Source: Pyxidicoccus xibeiensis (lineage in GTDB: Bacteria > Myxococcota > Myxococcia > Myxococcales > Myxococcaceae). Taken from it: DNA of 64,000 bases. Under the pieces are notes generated by a model. The model was not told the DNA's origin. It saw nothing but the letters and a program-made list of their open reading frames with translations, and searched no databases. Of this stretch, positions 17,111-25,453 are shown one piece after another. The position numbers and the translations under genes are program-made. The DNA lies in assembly GCF_024198175.1 (NCBI RefSeq), contig NZ_JAJVKV010000014.1:175874-239873 (forward strand), written 5' to 3'. Position 1 is the stretch's first letter, and every line of letters begins with the position of its first letter.

Positions 17111-17593
17111 CCCCAAGAGAAGGCGGAGCCGGAGGAGAAGAGCCCGTCGTTTGCCGCGACGGTGGAGGAGCCGAAGAAGGAGTGCACGCCACGATTGGAC
17201 CAGGCGGGGCTGCTACGCAGGACGTTCGCGCTGGACGTGTGGGCCTGCATGAGGTGTGGCGGCAGGCGTCGGGTGCTGGCGTAGCTGACGGCCCCCGGTG
17301 GGGGCGCGCCATTCTGGAGCACCTGGCATGGCCCTCACGGCCTGCGAAGCGGGCCCCGGCACAGGGTCCACCCCAGAGCGCGTGGTGTTGAGCTCAAGCA
17401 CCCACAGTGACCTGGAAGCCCCCCCTGCGGCCTGCCGCTTGGCTGGGCCGCTTGGGCCGGCATGTGCCCCGAGGGGCGGCACAGCCTCTGCTCCGGCCCG
17501 ACGCACAGCCCGCGTGTCACCCTCCAGCGGCCCTTCTTGGCCCCTCTTCACCAGCCTGCCGCCCTCAACAGGGCTCCTATCCGTCCTATACTT
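17111..17593 (+). repeat. R485 repeat, copy A (older, full length)
   Basis: A ~483-bp copy of the repeat with both standard boundaries: GTTCCCCAAG on the left and CCTATACTT on the right. It encodes the broken C-terminus of an IS91-like transposase (RRTFALDVWACMRCGGRRRVLA, stop, then ILEHLAWPSRPAKRAPAQ, where the family protein ends QSAWC), followed by about 200 bp of non-coding tail. It is clearly diverged from copies D and E. The left flank, after the IS5 fragment, holds nothing recognisable. Confidence 0.85.
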
Positions 17594-17733
17594 CTCTCTG
17601 CTCTCCCTCGTCCCCCTCAATCGTGCGCCTATCGTTGTTATGCCCTTCGTCTTTTCAGCCCTCCGCTCTCCTTCCCGTCATTGACAATCTGATGAGCTCT
17701 TGCTGAGTTGGGGTTTCACTCTGGAGGAACCCC

Positions 17734-18000
17734 ATGAAGACTCTGCGTATGGCAACAGCGGCAGCCCTGGCATTCACTCTCATGGCGTGCGGTGGTGTCC
17801 CCCCTCCGTCGGAGCCGGCTCCCGCGCCTTCTGCGGAATCGGAGGTCTCTGCTCAAGCCTGCACCCTCTACTACCGCTGCAACGGTTCCACTTCTGTGTA
17901 CAACAGCAACTCCGAATGTGGCTCCTACTGCCCGGATGGCGAAGCGGGCTGCGATGGGCAATTCCTCTGCTGCGTCGGCAACCGCTGTGAGTGGCATTAA
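17734..18000 (+). CDS. small Cys-rich lipoprotein
   Basis: The 88-residue product has a lipoprotein signal (MKTLRMATAAALAFTLMACGG, lipid-modified Cys19), a Pro/Ala/Ser linker, then a compact domain with eight Cys (ACTLYYRCNG, ECGSYCPDG, GCDGQFLCCVGNRCEW). The even number suggests four disulfides. A GGAGG site lies 7 bp before the ATG. The function is unknown. It lies 140 bp past the right end of R485 copy A, whose terminus carries a promoter-like sequence pointing this way. About 190 bp without a gene follow. Confidence 0.8.
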   Translation: MKTLRMATAAALAFTLMACGGVPPPSEPAPAPSAESEVSAQACTLYYRCNGSTSVYNSNSECGSYCPDGEAGCDGQFLCCVGNRCEWH

Positions 18001-18193
18001 CGCCAGGGATATGCGGCAGCTGTAGCCCCCTCGTCACGGACTGAAGTCCCGGACTTTGCGCGCCCCGGCGGGCACACTGGACCGTTCACCGCCAGGAACG
18101 AGCCGTTCAGCTCCACGCGGCCGTTGGCTGGAGCATCCAGGTCCATCCTTCCGCTCACACAGGAGGAAGCATGGGCATCGGTTTGGGAGCACT

Positions 18194-18226
18194 CCCTCAA
18201 CACCCCTCCCATTCGTCCTATGCGTG
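18194..18226 (+). repeat. R485-related terminus (family 2), 33-bp tail only
   Basis: CCCTCAACACCCCTCCCATTCG... ending CCTATGCGTG is identical to the right end of the repeat at 41719-41751, and resembles the R485 end (CCCTCAACAGGG ... CCGTCCTATACTT). Only the tail remains here, abutting the 3' end of the next gene. Confidence 0.7.
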
Positions 18227-18227
18227 C

Positions 18228-19526
18228 CTAAGTGGGGAAGAGCCAGCTGGTCAGGAGGCTGGAGCCCGTGGCGACCGCGCCGCCCACGAAGTTGAGCCCG
18301 GGAATCGTCGCGATGATGGACCCCGCGGCGGTGATGGTGTCGCCCACCTTCTTCCCAGTGCTGGCATTGGGATCGGCCCAGCTCTTGACGGCCTGCGCGG
18401 TATCGAGCGCGGCGATGGCCACGTTCGCTCCCGGCACGAAGCGTCCCGCGGCCTTGGCGACGGCGGGTGGCACCACCTTGGGCAAGTACTTGCCGGCGTC
18501 CTCGATGAGCTGACCGCCCGTTGCCACGAGGTTCGCCGCGTGCTTCGCGACCTGGCTGCCGTTGTTCACCGCGCCAGCGATGTCACCCCGCTTCAGACTG
18601 TCGACGGTTTCGCCCACCTGGCGAGGCGCATTCGTGAGCGCGTTGCCCGCCGCGAAGAGGAGCCCCGCGCCGTTCAACGCCGCTCCCCCACGCTCCACCA
18701 TCTCCCTGACCCTGTCGGGAGGCGTCGGCAGTTGGGGAGCCGAGCCCGTTCGGGCCGTGAACTTCTGCTCGCCGTCGACGGTCTCGACGCCCGGGCCGCC
18801 GATGTTGACCGTCCTGCCTGCGCGTACCTCGTTAGCGGTCATGTTGGGTGAGCCGTCGAGTCTATACATGCGCGCACCCCCCTCCTGAACGTAGAGGTGA
18901 ACGTTCTTGTTTGCGTAACGGGCCAGGTTTCCCGTCTTGGTGTGATACCTGGGATGCAGGTCGAGATCAGAGTAGGTCTTCCCGTGCTTGCTCTCCACCT
19001 CTGCCCGCCAGGTGGCGAACGGAGGACTGCGGGCAGCCTCCTGATTCGCGGACAAAACGTCCTGAGGGACCCTGCGGAGATTGGGCGTGAGTCCCGCAAT
19101 GCCCGTCAGGGTGCCCCAGGTCTTCGTGCTCGCCGTGAAGGCATCACCGATGCCCCTGCTGAGTGGGGAGATGGTCGGGGTGTACTCTGGCGCTTTCGCG
19201 GAACCGGAGAGTTTCGTTACCCCGGTCGTCACGCCGCGCCCGGGGACGGGCTGGGTGGCCTTTCCCACTTTCGCGGAACCGGAGAGCTTCAGCCCGCTCG
19301 CCCCGCCGACCCCCTGTGTGCTTCTCGTGAAGGTATCGGCGTTCGTGCCCGGGGAGACGGCCGGGGCGGGCTTTCGCAGCTTCGCGGAGGAGAGCTTCAG
19401 CCCGCTCGCCACCTTGGCCTTGGAGACGGCCGCGGTGACCACCCGCTGTGGCGGGGGAGGCGGACGCGGCGGCGGGGGAGGCGGGGGCGGGGGAGGCGGC
19501 CTCTTGGTGATCGGCGCGGGTGCCAT
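18228..19526 (-). CDS. Pro-rich, low-complexity unknown protein with hydrophobic Ala/Gly C-terminus
   Basis: The 432-residue protein begins with a long polyproline tract (residues 9-27). Three degenerate repeats follow, of the kind SGLKLSxSAK...P...GxxxxxxTxST (residues about 40-130). A central region has YSDLDLHPRYHTKTGNLARYANKNVHLYVQEGG. The last ~170 residues are rich in Ala/Gly with amphipathic helices (AGLLFAAGNAL, LIEDAGKYLPK, AAGSIIATIPGLNFVGGAVATGSSLL). There is no Sec signal. I do not recognise the family. The layout (disordered N-terminus, hydrophobic helical C-terminus) would suit a secreted effector or membrane-active protein, but that is inference. It starts at the ATG at 19526. 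Confidence 0.6.
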   Translation of the reverse strand: MAPAPITKRPPPPPPPPPPPRPPPPPQRVVTAAVSKAKVASGLKLSSAKLRKPAPAVSPGTNADTFTRSTQGVGGASGLKLSGSAKVGKATQPVPGRGVTTGVTKLSGSAKAPEYTPTISPLSRGIGDAFTASTKTWGTLTGIAGLTPNLRRVPQDVLSANQEAARSPPFATWRAEVESKHGKTYSDLDLHPRYHTKTGNLARYANKNVHLYVQEGGARMYRLDGSPNMTANEVRAGRTVNIGGPGVETVDGEQKFTARTGSAPQLPTPPDRVREMVERGGAALNGAGLLFAAGNALTNAPRQVGETVDSLKRGDIAGAVNNGSQVAKHAANLVATGGQLIEDAGKYLPKVVPPAVAKAAGRFVPGANVAIAALDTAQAVKSWADPNASTGKKVGDTITAAGSIIATIPGLNFVGGAVATGSSLLTSWLFPT

Positions 19527-19718
19527 GTGGGTGTCTCCGATTATGGGGACTGAGAGGGGAATCGGAGGTCAGTACGCACTTGCGCGTAATTGGGTTACAT
19601 GAGCCTCGGCGTAACTCTGAAAACAGGCGGTCCGGTGGGCGGGCGGCTTGAGCAGGCGTGCACCCTCTAGAGCTGCGCGGTGGGCACACCCTCGGGGCTC
19701 TCGGCTCTCCGGCACTCT

Positions 19719-20057
19719 TCAGCGGTCCTCCTCTGCCTCTCTATGCTCTCGCCCCTTCCCTTCAACGCCGTACAGCGCGCAGCAGATGAGGTTGGTGGCG
19801 TTGCCGTTGCCCGTCGTCCGGGGGATGGTGGCCGCGGCGGCCAGGCCCATCTCCGTCTGGAGGGTGTTGGGCGTGCTGGTGAGGTGCATGGCCCCGCCCT
19901 GGGTGTCGGTGGAGAACGGTCCGCTGTTCCACTTGTTCAGGGGGTTGTAGGCGGGCCGTCCCGTGGACGGGTCGATGCCCCCCTGCCCGTTGGCGTCATG
20001 CAGGCACAGGTCGTTCGAATTGAATCTGCGGCTTGTCGAGCGTCGTGCGGTACAGCT
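19719..20057 (-). pseudogene. broken fragment of an unknown secreted-type protein
   Basis: A coding-like stretch reads LYRTTLDKPQIQ, shifts frame near 20010, then continues NDLCLHDANGQGGIDPSTG ... TDTQGGAMHLTSTPNTL to a TGA at 19719. Codon use is typical for this genome. Its upstream end stops exactly at the left boundary of R485 copy B. The source protein is not recognised. Confidence 0.5.
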
Positions 20058-20549
20058 CCCTCAAGCGGGGGCGGATCCGGGGCTGGAGGAGGAGGGCCCG
20101 GCCTGCGGCTGCGACGGTGGAGTCGACGATGGAGCGCACGCCGCGATTGGATTGGGCGGGACTGCTGCGCCGGACGTTCGCGCTGGATGTCTTCGCCTGC
20201 TCACGGTGTGGAGGCCGCAGGAGGGGGCTGGCATACCTGACGGCCCCCGGAGGGGGGCGCGCCATTCTGGAGCACCTGGCATGGCCCTCGCGGCCTGCGA
20301 AGCGGGCCCCGGCACAGGGTCCACCCCAGAGCGCGTGGTGTGGAGCTCAAGCCCCCACAGTGACCTGGAAGCCCACGCCCCTGCGGCCTGCCGCCTGGCT
20401 GGGCGGCTTGGGCCGGCATGTGCCCCGAGGGGCGGCACAGCCTCTGCTCCGGCCCGGCGCACAGCCCGCGTGTCACCCTCCAGCGGCCCTTCTTGGCCCC
20501 TCTTCACCAGCCCGCCGCCCTCAACAGCGCTCCTATCCGTCCTATACTT
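20058..20549 (+). repeat. R485 repeat, copy B (older, full length)
   Basis: A ~492-bp copy running from CTCCCTCAAGCGG to CCTATACTT. The transposase C-terminus is fairly well preserved here (RLDWAGLLRRTFALDVFACSRCGGRR, LAYLTAPGGGRAILEHL), including the zinc-type CxxCGG pair. The left flank is a broken minus-strand gene and the right flank is the cut 3' end of a different minus-strand gene. Confidence 0.85.
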
Positions 20550-21155
20550 TTGGCGACCTCGAGGCTCTCGAATGCCTTCAGGGTGGCGTCGGCAGCGTCG
20601 TTCAGCTCCGTCTCCGCCTCTTCCCATTCCTTCGCCTTGGCATGGGCCAACGCCCGAGCCAGCTTGGCGGAGACCTCCGGCCCCTGAGTCTTGAAGTCCT
20701 CCTTGCCGCGAAGCTCCCTCACGCTCGAAAGCATGGTCGCCGCGTCTGCGTTACTTGGAGCCAGGGCACTCGCCCTCTCCAGGAGGGGTACGGCCTCGGC
20801 CGGCTTCGCGGCGGCCAACAACTCGCGGCCCTTGGCCAGGTACGCCTCGCCACACGGCGCCCAGCTCTTCTCGGGGATGTCCCGGAGGTCCCCCGAAGCT
20901 GTTGCAGAGGTCGACGGCTTCCTGGGGAGCCGACGTCGCGACCACTGCAGCAATGCGCGCGGACATGTCCGCTTCATGGGCGCGACTCTCGGCGACCTTC
21001 TGCCGCCCCTCTTCGGCAGAGGCCCGAATCATCGCAATATTGCAGGAACTCTCGTTCCCGTTCCCGATGGCGCCAATGAAGACGAAGACGGAAGCAATTG
21101 CGCCAATGACGGCAGCGCTGCGGTGCTTGGAGTCCTTCTTCCAGGCTATGCGCAT
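20550..21155 (-). pseudogene. membrane-anchored TPR-type protein, frameshifted and 3'-truncated
   Basis: It starts MRIAWKKDSKHRSAAVIGAI with one N-terminal membrane helix. A run of five C (20890-20894, + strand) breaks the frame. Removing one base joins VDLCNSFG to DLRDIPEKSWAPCGEAY and restores one protein with TPR-like helices (LLAAAKPAEAVPLLERASALAPSNADAATML). The 3' end stops exactly at the right end of R485 copy B after ESLEVAK. Both a frameshift and a truncation are therefore present, although the homopolymer change could be a sequencing error. Confidence 0.75.
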
Positions 21156-21241
21156 GAGCCGGTGCTACCGCGAGGGGGGCCTCGCGTGTCTGGCTCCGAC
21201 CTGGGGGGCGTGCGAGAGTGCCCATCCCCTTTATGCGCCTG

Positions 21242-22378
21242 ATGAACAAACGCTCCGTAGCCATTGCTGGAATGATGCTGGTGCTGGCCGCTTGCAAGAC
21301 GACGGGCCCTGCACCCGCCCGCGATATCCCCACGGCAATGAACCAAGCCGCGACGACCCTGCTGCAGTCACGACTGCTGCACGCAACGTCGATCGCAGTG
21401 GTCTATCGCGGCGAGGAGTTCATCCTGCATCGGGGTGAGCTGGAGACCGGCAAGTCCAATCCGCCCGATGATTCGACCCTCTATGAGATAGGGTCGGTCA
21501 GCAAGACCTTCGTCGGCCTGCTGTTGGCAAACGCTGTCCTCGAAGGCAAGGCGACCCTCGACGACCCGATACAAAAGTATCTGCCGTCCGCCTATCCGAA
21601 CCTTCAGTCAGACGGCGGGCCGATCCGTCTGCGCCATCTGGTTACACACACCAGCGGCATGCCGGGGATGTTGCCACTGCAAGTGAATGAGGTGTTGAGG
21701 GACTTCACTGCGCATGCCACCCCGGCAAAGCTCAATGCCGCCTATGCGGACTACGGGCAGCCGCAGTTCTGGCAGGACCTGCACACCGTCAGCATCAAGG
21801 GCCCGCTCGGCAAGGACTATGCTTACTCGAGCGCCGGCACCGAGTTGGTCGCGCACACCCTCGAGAAGATCCACGGGGCTCCCTACGAGTCGTTGCTCGC
21901 GGAGTTCCTGGCGCGGGAAGCCGGTATGCACGATACGTGGCTGCGCCTGCGTGCCCAGGACGCCAACCGCTTGGCTCCTGGCTACCACAGCGACAACCCG
22001 GTCGGCACCACGCCGATGCCACTCCTGCCCTGGGGCGCGGCGGGAGCATTGAAGGCGACGATGCCGGAGATGGTGAAGTACTTGCGCTTGCAGTTGAGCA
22101 ACCATCCCGCGGTGACAGAGTCACACAAACCGCTGGTGCGCTTCGCGGAGGACTTCAGCATTGGCTATTTCTGGAACATCGGCCAGAGCAGCCAGTTGGG
22201 CACCCACTACGTGCATCACGGCGGCGTGCCTCGCGCGCAATGCTATCTCTACCTCGTGCCGAAGTATCAGTTGGGGGTGTTCATCATCACCAACCAGAGC
22301 GGCGATGCGACCGCCAACGCCATGGAACGCGCGCTGGCGCCCCTCTTTGACAGGGTCGAATCCATGCAGGGTCGCTAA
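21242..22378 (+). CDS. lipoprotein serine hydrolase, class C beta-lactamase/AmpH-like
   Basis: About 378 residues. A lipoprotein signal (MNKRSVAIAGMMLVLAAC) puts it at the cell envelope. The nucleophile motif is SVSK (about residue 84 in IGSVSKTFVG), the YxS motif is YAYSSAG, and HYVHHGG near the C-terminus replaces KTG. Blocks such as THTSGMPGM and LAPGYHSDN fit D-Ala-D-Ala carboxypeptidase/endopeptidase or esterase members. Third codon positions use A/T far more than the neighbours (for example GATTCGACC, TATGAGATA), which points to acquisition from a lower-GC donor. Starts at 21218 or 21233 are also possible; no clear ribosome site decides. Confidence 0.85.
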   Translation: MNKRSVAIAGMMLVLAACKTTGPAPARDIPTAMNQAATTLLQSRLLHATSIAVVYRGEEFILHRGELETGKSNPPDDSTLYEIGSVSKTFVGLLLANAVLEGKATLDDPIQKYLPSAYPNLQSDGGPIRLRHLVTHTSGMPGMLPLQVNEVLRDFTAHATPAKLNAAYADYGQPQFWQDLHTVSIKGPLGKDYAYSSAGTELVAHTLEKIHGAPYESLLAEFLAREAGMHDTWLRLRAQDANRLAPGYHSDNPVGTTPMPLLPWGAAGALKATMPEMVKYLRLQLSNHPAVTESHKPLVRFAEDFSIGYFWNIGQSSQLGTHYVHHGGVPRAQCYLYLVPKYQLGVFIITNQSGDATANAMERALAPLFDRVESMQGR

Positions 22379-22388
22379 GCCAAGGAGA

Positions 22389-22831
22389 TTAAATCCGTTC
22401 AGGGGGTGCTCGAAGCGCCAAGTGTCGCAGATGTCCTGAGCGACGCAGCCTGCGGAGGAGACGAACGGCATCTGGATAGAATGCTTCCCGCTGCTCGGTC
22501 AGCATCCGGCTGAAGTAGGTCTTCTTGAGGTGGCCCCAGAAGTTCTCAATCCAGTTGAGGGTTTCGGAGGTGTACTTCGGCAGCCGGAAGGCACGCACGT
22601 AGGGACTGGCCGCCTCAAGGGCCATCTGGGCGAGGCGGGAGTTGAAGGGCACCCCGTTGTCGAGCACGAGCACGATGCGTCTGCCGGTGCGCTTGGCTCG
22701 TCGTACGAGCCGCTTGAGGAGCGGCAGGAAGAGCGCCGTGGAGGCGCTCTTGGGCTGGTGGGTGAAGAGGAACTGCCGGGTGGGGAAATGGATGGCTCCG
22801 CACACGGCGACTCGGAAGTTGCGGCCCGGCT
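22389..22831 (-). pseudogene. IS630-family transposase, C-terminal fragment
   Basis: The fragment keeps the DDE_3 core from AVCGAIHFPTRQF through RIVLVLDNGVPFNS (second catalytic Asp) to LNWIENFWGHLKKTYF (catalytic Glu). It lacks the N-terminal half and first Asp. The 5' side is cut exactly at the left boundary of R485 copy C. Confidence 0.85.
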
Positions 22832-22985
22832 CCCCCAAGCAGGTGAGGAGGAGGCGAGAGCGGGAAAGGAGGCAGCGGCCAGAACGGAGCGGATGAAGCA
22901 GAGAACGCCGCGAGTGGACTGGGCCGAGTTGCTGAGGAGGACGTTCGACTTCGACGTGTTCACCTGCGTCAGGTGTGGAGGCAGG
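22832..22985 (+). repeat. R485 repeat, copy C (left part only)
   Basis: Starts at the standard left boundary TCCCCCAAGCAGGTGAGG. It is nearly identical to copies D and E through the region encoding RVDWAELLRRTFDFDVFTCVRCGGRR, then diverges. The following bases still read like a distant transposase end (VVSYVIAPS). The right terminus is missing. Confidence 0.8.
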
Positions 22986-23131
22986 CGGCAGGTTGTGTCG
23001 TACGTGATCGCCCCCTCCCAGGCAGGGGGCCAGCATGTTCCGGCACCGCGCGCCATCACTCCCTGGGGGGAGCCGCAGGGCCTGCTCACGGGTGTATGCT
23101 GGAGAGACCTTCCCCGTTCGCAGGAGTGCCC

Positions 23132-23767
23132 ATGCGCCCTGTCCGCGTTTGCCTCACCCTTGTCGCCATGGTCATTGGGCTCCCGTCGTGGGCGGAGGAG
23201 AAGCGGCCCGATTTCTTCATGGCGTTCAAGCAGTGCAAGGCCCTGGGAGTAGCGGCCCGTTTGAGCGAGCCGAACCTCACGGAATCGCGGGAGTACTCTC
23301 TTGTGTGCTGGCGAAACAGCCAGGAGGTTTCCTGCCTCTTCAAGGGCGATGGAGAAGAGAAGGTCATCCACTACACTGTGGACGCTGACATTCCGCCTCT
23401 CCTGGTGCTCGTCCAAGGGCAGCACGCGGGCGACTTCATCTCCATCAACACGGAGCGCCACTCCGCGTCCAGCATGACCCGTTTGTTGCTCGCGGAGGGT
23501 GGACTGGTCGCGAAGGTCTGCTCCGGCATCTTCGCAACGGCCGACGAGCTGGACGCACTGCGCGCCAGCGAGTCTGGGTCAACCCGATCCTCCGAACCCG
23601 CCGACGCGCGGCGACCCACGCCTGCGGTCGCTCCGAGGTTTGTGCCGGCGCCTGCCCCCGCGCCGGCACGAACCTGTTGCAAGGTGTGTACGACAGGGTG
23701 CCCGTGTGGTGATTCCTGCATCTCGTGCAGCAAGACGTGTCGGAAGGGCCCCGGCTGCGCGTGCTGA
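23132..23767 (+). CDS. secreted protein with Cys-rich C-terminal motif
   Basis: The 211-residue product has a signal peptide (MRPVRVCLTLVAMVIGLPSWAEE) and a globular middle part (DFFMAFKQCKALGVAARLSE, LVLVQGQHAGDFISI). After a Pro/Ala linker it ends with CCKVCTTGCPCGDSCISCSK and GPGCAC. This terminal motif (C-x-x-C-x-x-G-x-x-CG-x-SC-I-S...GxGCAC) recurs in bacterial secreted proteins of unknown role and may bind metal or form disulfides. AGGAG lies 7 bp before the ATG. The function is unknown. Confidence 0.75.
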   Translation: MRPVRVCLTLVAMVIGLPSWAEEKRPDFFMAFKQCKALGVAARLSEPNLTESREYSLVCWRNSQEVSCLFKGDGEEKVIHYTVDADIPPLLVLVQGQHAGDFISINTERHSASSMTRLLLAEGGLVAKVCSGIFATADELDALRASESGSTRSSEPADARRPTPAVAPRFVPAPAPAPARTCCKVCTTGCPCGDSCISCSKTCRKGPGCAC

Positions 23768-24031
23768 GGAATCACAAGCTTCCTGCCGACCTCGCAGAAC
23801 CTGTGGGCGGACCGCACCATGCAGGGCTACTGGCACCACGGCGGCACGCTCCATCTTGAGAACTTCTCCGGCAACAACTGGAACAACAAGATTGCCTTCG
23901 TGGAATTGACGCGCATCGGCCCGCTGCCGTTGGCGCTCGCGAACCGGCCCTCGGACTGTGATTGCCGTGTAGGAACAACAGCAACACGTATGCGTATGTC
24001 GGGCGGCTCGGATGTCAGAGAGGGCTCGTAG
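23768..24031 (+). pseudogene. C-terminal fragment of an unknown protein
   Basis: Directly after the preceding stop, the sequence reads ITSFLPTSQNLWADRTMQGY, HLENFSGNNWNNKIAFVELT up to a TAG at 24029. It has coding character but no start, so it looks like the tail of a lost gene. It lies just before the MFS gene. Confidence 0.4.
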
Positions 24032-24055
24032 GGTGCTCATGTCCACGAGCCCTCC

Positions 24056-25453
24056 TTGCATCCGAATCCATCCACACAGCCCGCTCCTCCTCCCGCCCGG
24101 TGGCTCGTCGTCGCCGCCGTGCTGGCGGCGACCGTCGTGGAGGACCTGCCCTCGGGCATCCTCACCGTCGCGCTGCCGGACGTGATGCGGGACTTCTCCG
24201 CCAGCGTGGCGCAGGTGGAGTGGGTCGTCAGCGGGAAGATGCTCACCCTGGCCGCGCTGACGCCGTTGGCCGGCTGGCTGTCGGTCCGGTGGGAGCGGCG
24301 CCGGCTGCTGCTCGGCGCCATCCTGCTGATGGGGATGACGAGCCTCGCGGCGGCCTTCGCACCGGGGCTGCCCTGGCTCGTGCTGGCTCGCGTCCTGGAA
24401 GCCGTCGCGACCTGTGTCATCACCCCCGCCTGCATGGTGATGCTGGCCGGCGCCTTCGCTCCGCACGAGCGCCCGAGGGTAATGGGCACGTGGCTCTTCG
24501 CCTCCACCTCGGTGCGCCTCGCCGCTCCACTCCTGGGTGGCGCCCTGACGCAGTGGGCGTCGTGGCGTGCCATCTTCGGGGTGATGGCCGGGCTCTGCCT
24601 GCTGACGTGGGCGGTGGGCCTGCGAGCCTTTCCCCTTTCCCCTCCCTCGCCTGAGCAGGACCGGGCCCTGGACCCCTGGGGTTTGCTCGGGCTGGCCAGC
24701 GGACTGGGAGCCTCGCTGCTGGCGGCGCGGGGATGGCCGGGCGCCGCTTCCGGGGAGGGCCGACTCCTCGCCGTGGCCGTGGCGCTCGCGGGAGGGGCGC
24801 TGTTCGCCCTGCGAGCGCGGCGTCCGGACGCGGTGCTGGACGTGGGGCTGCTGCGCCAGCGCAACCTCGCCCTGGCGCTGCTGATGGCGCCCTTCCGGGG
24901 CTTCGTGCTGATGGGCTCCGTGTTCCTGCTGTCCCTGCACCTGCCGGAGTCGCTGGGGCTCACCCCGCCGCAGGTGGCCCTGGTGTTGATGCCGGCAACG
25001 CTGGTGGCCGCGGCGGTGACGCCCGTCGCGGGCTGGCTGGTGGGACGCTGGGGCGCGCGGTGGCCCGCGGCGCTGGGCGGGTTGCTGGTGGCCCTGTCGC
25101 TGGGCGGACTGTCCCGCGCCGTTCCCAGCGGCCCGGTCGAGGTGGCCCTGCTGCAGGCGCTCCGGGGCGCGGGCGTGGCCCTGCTGTCGACGCCGCCCCA
25201 TGTCGCCGTCATCAACGCCTTGCCCGCCGCCCAGGCGGGAGCCGGCGCCAGCTGGCACGGCCTGGCCTATGGCGTCGGCTCCACCTCGGGCGTGGCCGGG
25301 TGCGCCGCGCTGCTGGCGTGGCTGGAGCCCACCCTGGGCCGCGCCGCCGCCTTCCAGGGCGCGCTGCGCCTCACCGCCCTCATCGCGCTCGTCGGACTCA
25401 TTCCCGCGCTGCTGCTCGACGACCCCCAGACCCGAGGAGCCGACCCCGTATGA
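24056..25453 (+). CDS. MFS transporter, DHA2-like drug/metabolite exporter
   Basis: About 465 residues with some 13-14 predicted membrane helices. The segment from SASVAQVEWVVSGKMLTLAAL and the GWLSVRWERRRLLL loop (motif A) is followed by LARVLEAVATCVITPACMVM, typical of DHA2 exporters. An in-frame TAG at 24029 forces the start to the TTG at 24056 or later. The upstream DNA is gene debris, so the natural 5' end may have been replaced. The stop overlaps the next gene's start (ATGA at 25450), so the three genes 24056-27910 form an operon. Its likely role is export of the operon's product. Confidence 0.85.
   Translation: MHPNPSTQPAPPPARWLVVAAVLAATVVEDLPSGILTVALPDVMRDFSASVAQVEWVVSGKMLTLAALTPLAGWLSVRWERRRLLLGAILLMGMTSLAAAFAPGLPWLVLARVLEAVATCVITPACMVMLAGAFAPHERPRVMGTWLFASTSVRLAAPLLGGALTQWASWRAIFGVMAGLCLLTWAVGLRAFPLSPPSPEQDRALDPWGLLGLASGLGASLLAARGWPGAASGEGRLLAVAVALAGGALFALRARRPDAVLDVGLLRQRNLALALLMAPFRGFVLMGSVFLLSLHLPESLGLTPPQVALVLMPATLVAAAVTPVAGWLVGRWGARWPAALGGLLVALSLGGLSRAVPSGPVEVALLQALRGAGVALLSTPPHVAVINALPAAQAGAGASWHGLAYGVGSTSGVAGCAALLAWLEPTLGRAAAFQGALRLTALIALVGLIPALLLDDPQTRGADPV

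Noticed and set aside
17111..17593. CRISPR array or integron attC cassette as explanation for the repeated sequences
   Set aside because: Copies are ~485 bp, scattered and separated by genes, without short spaced direct repeats, attC palindromes or an integrase. The coding part matches an IS91 transposase end.
20033..21079. 348-codon + strand frame through R485-B and the TPR gene
   Set aside because: Only its first third is transposase; the remainder is antisense to the TPR pseudogene.
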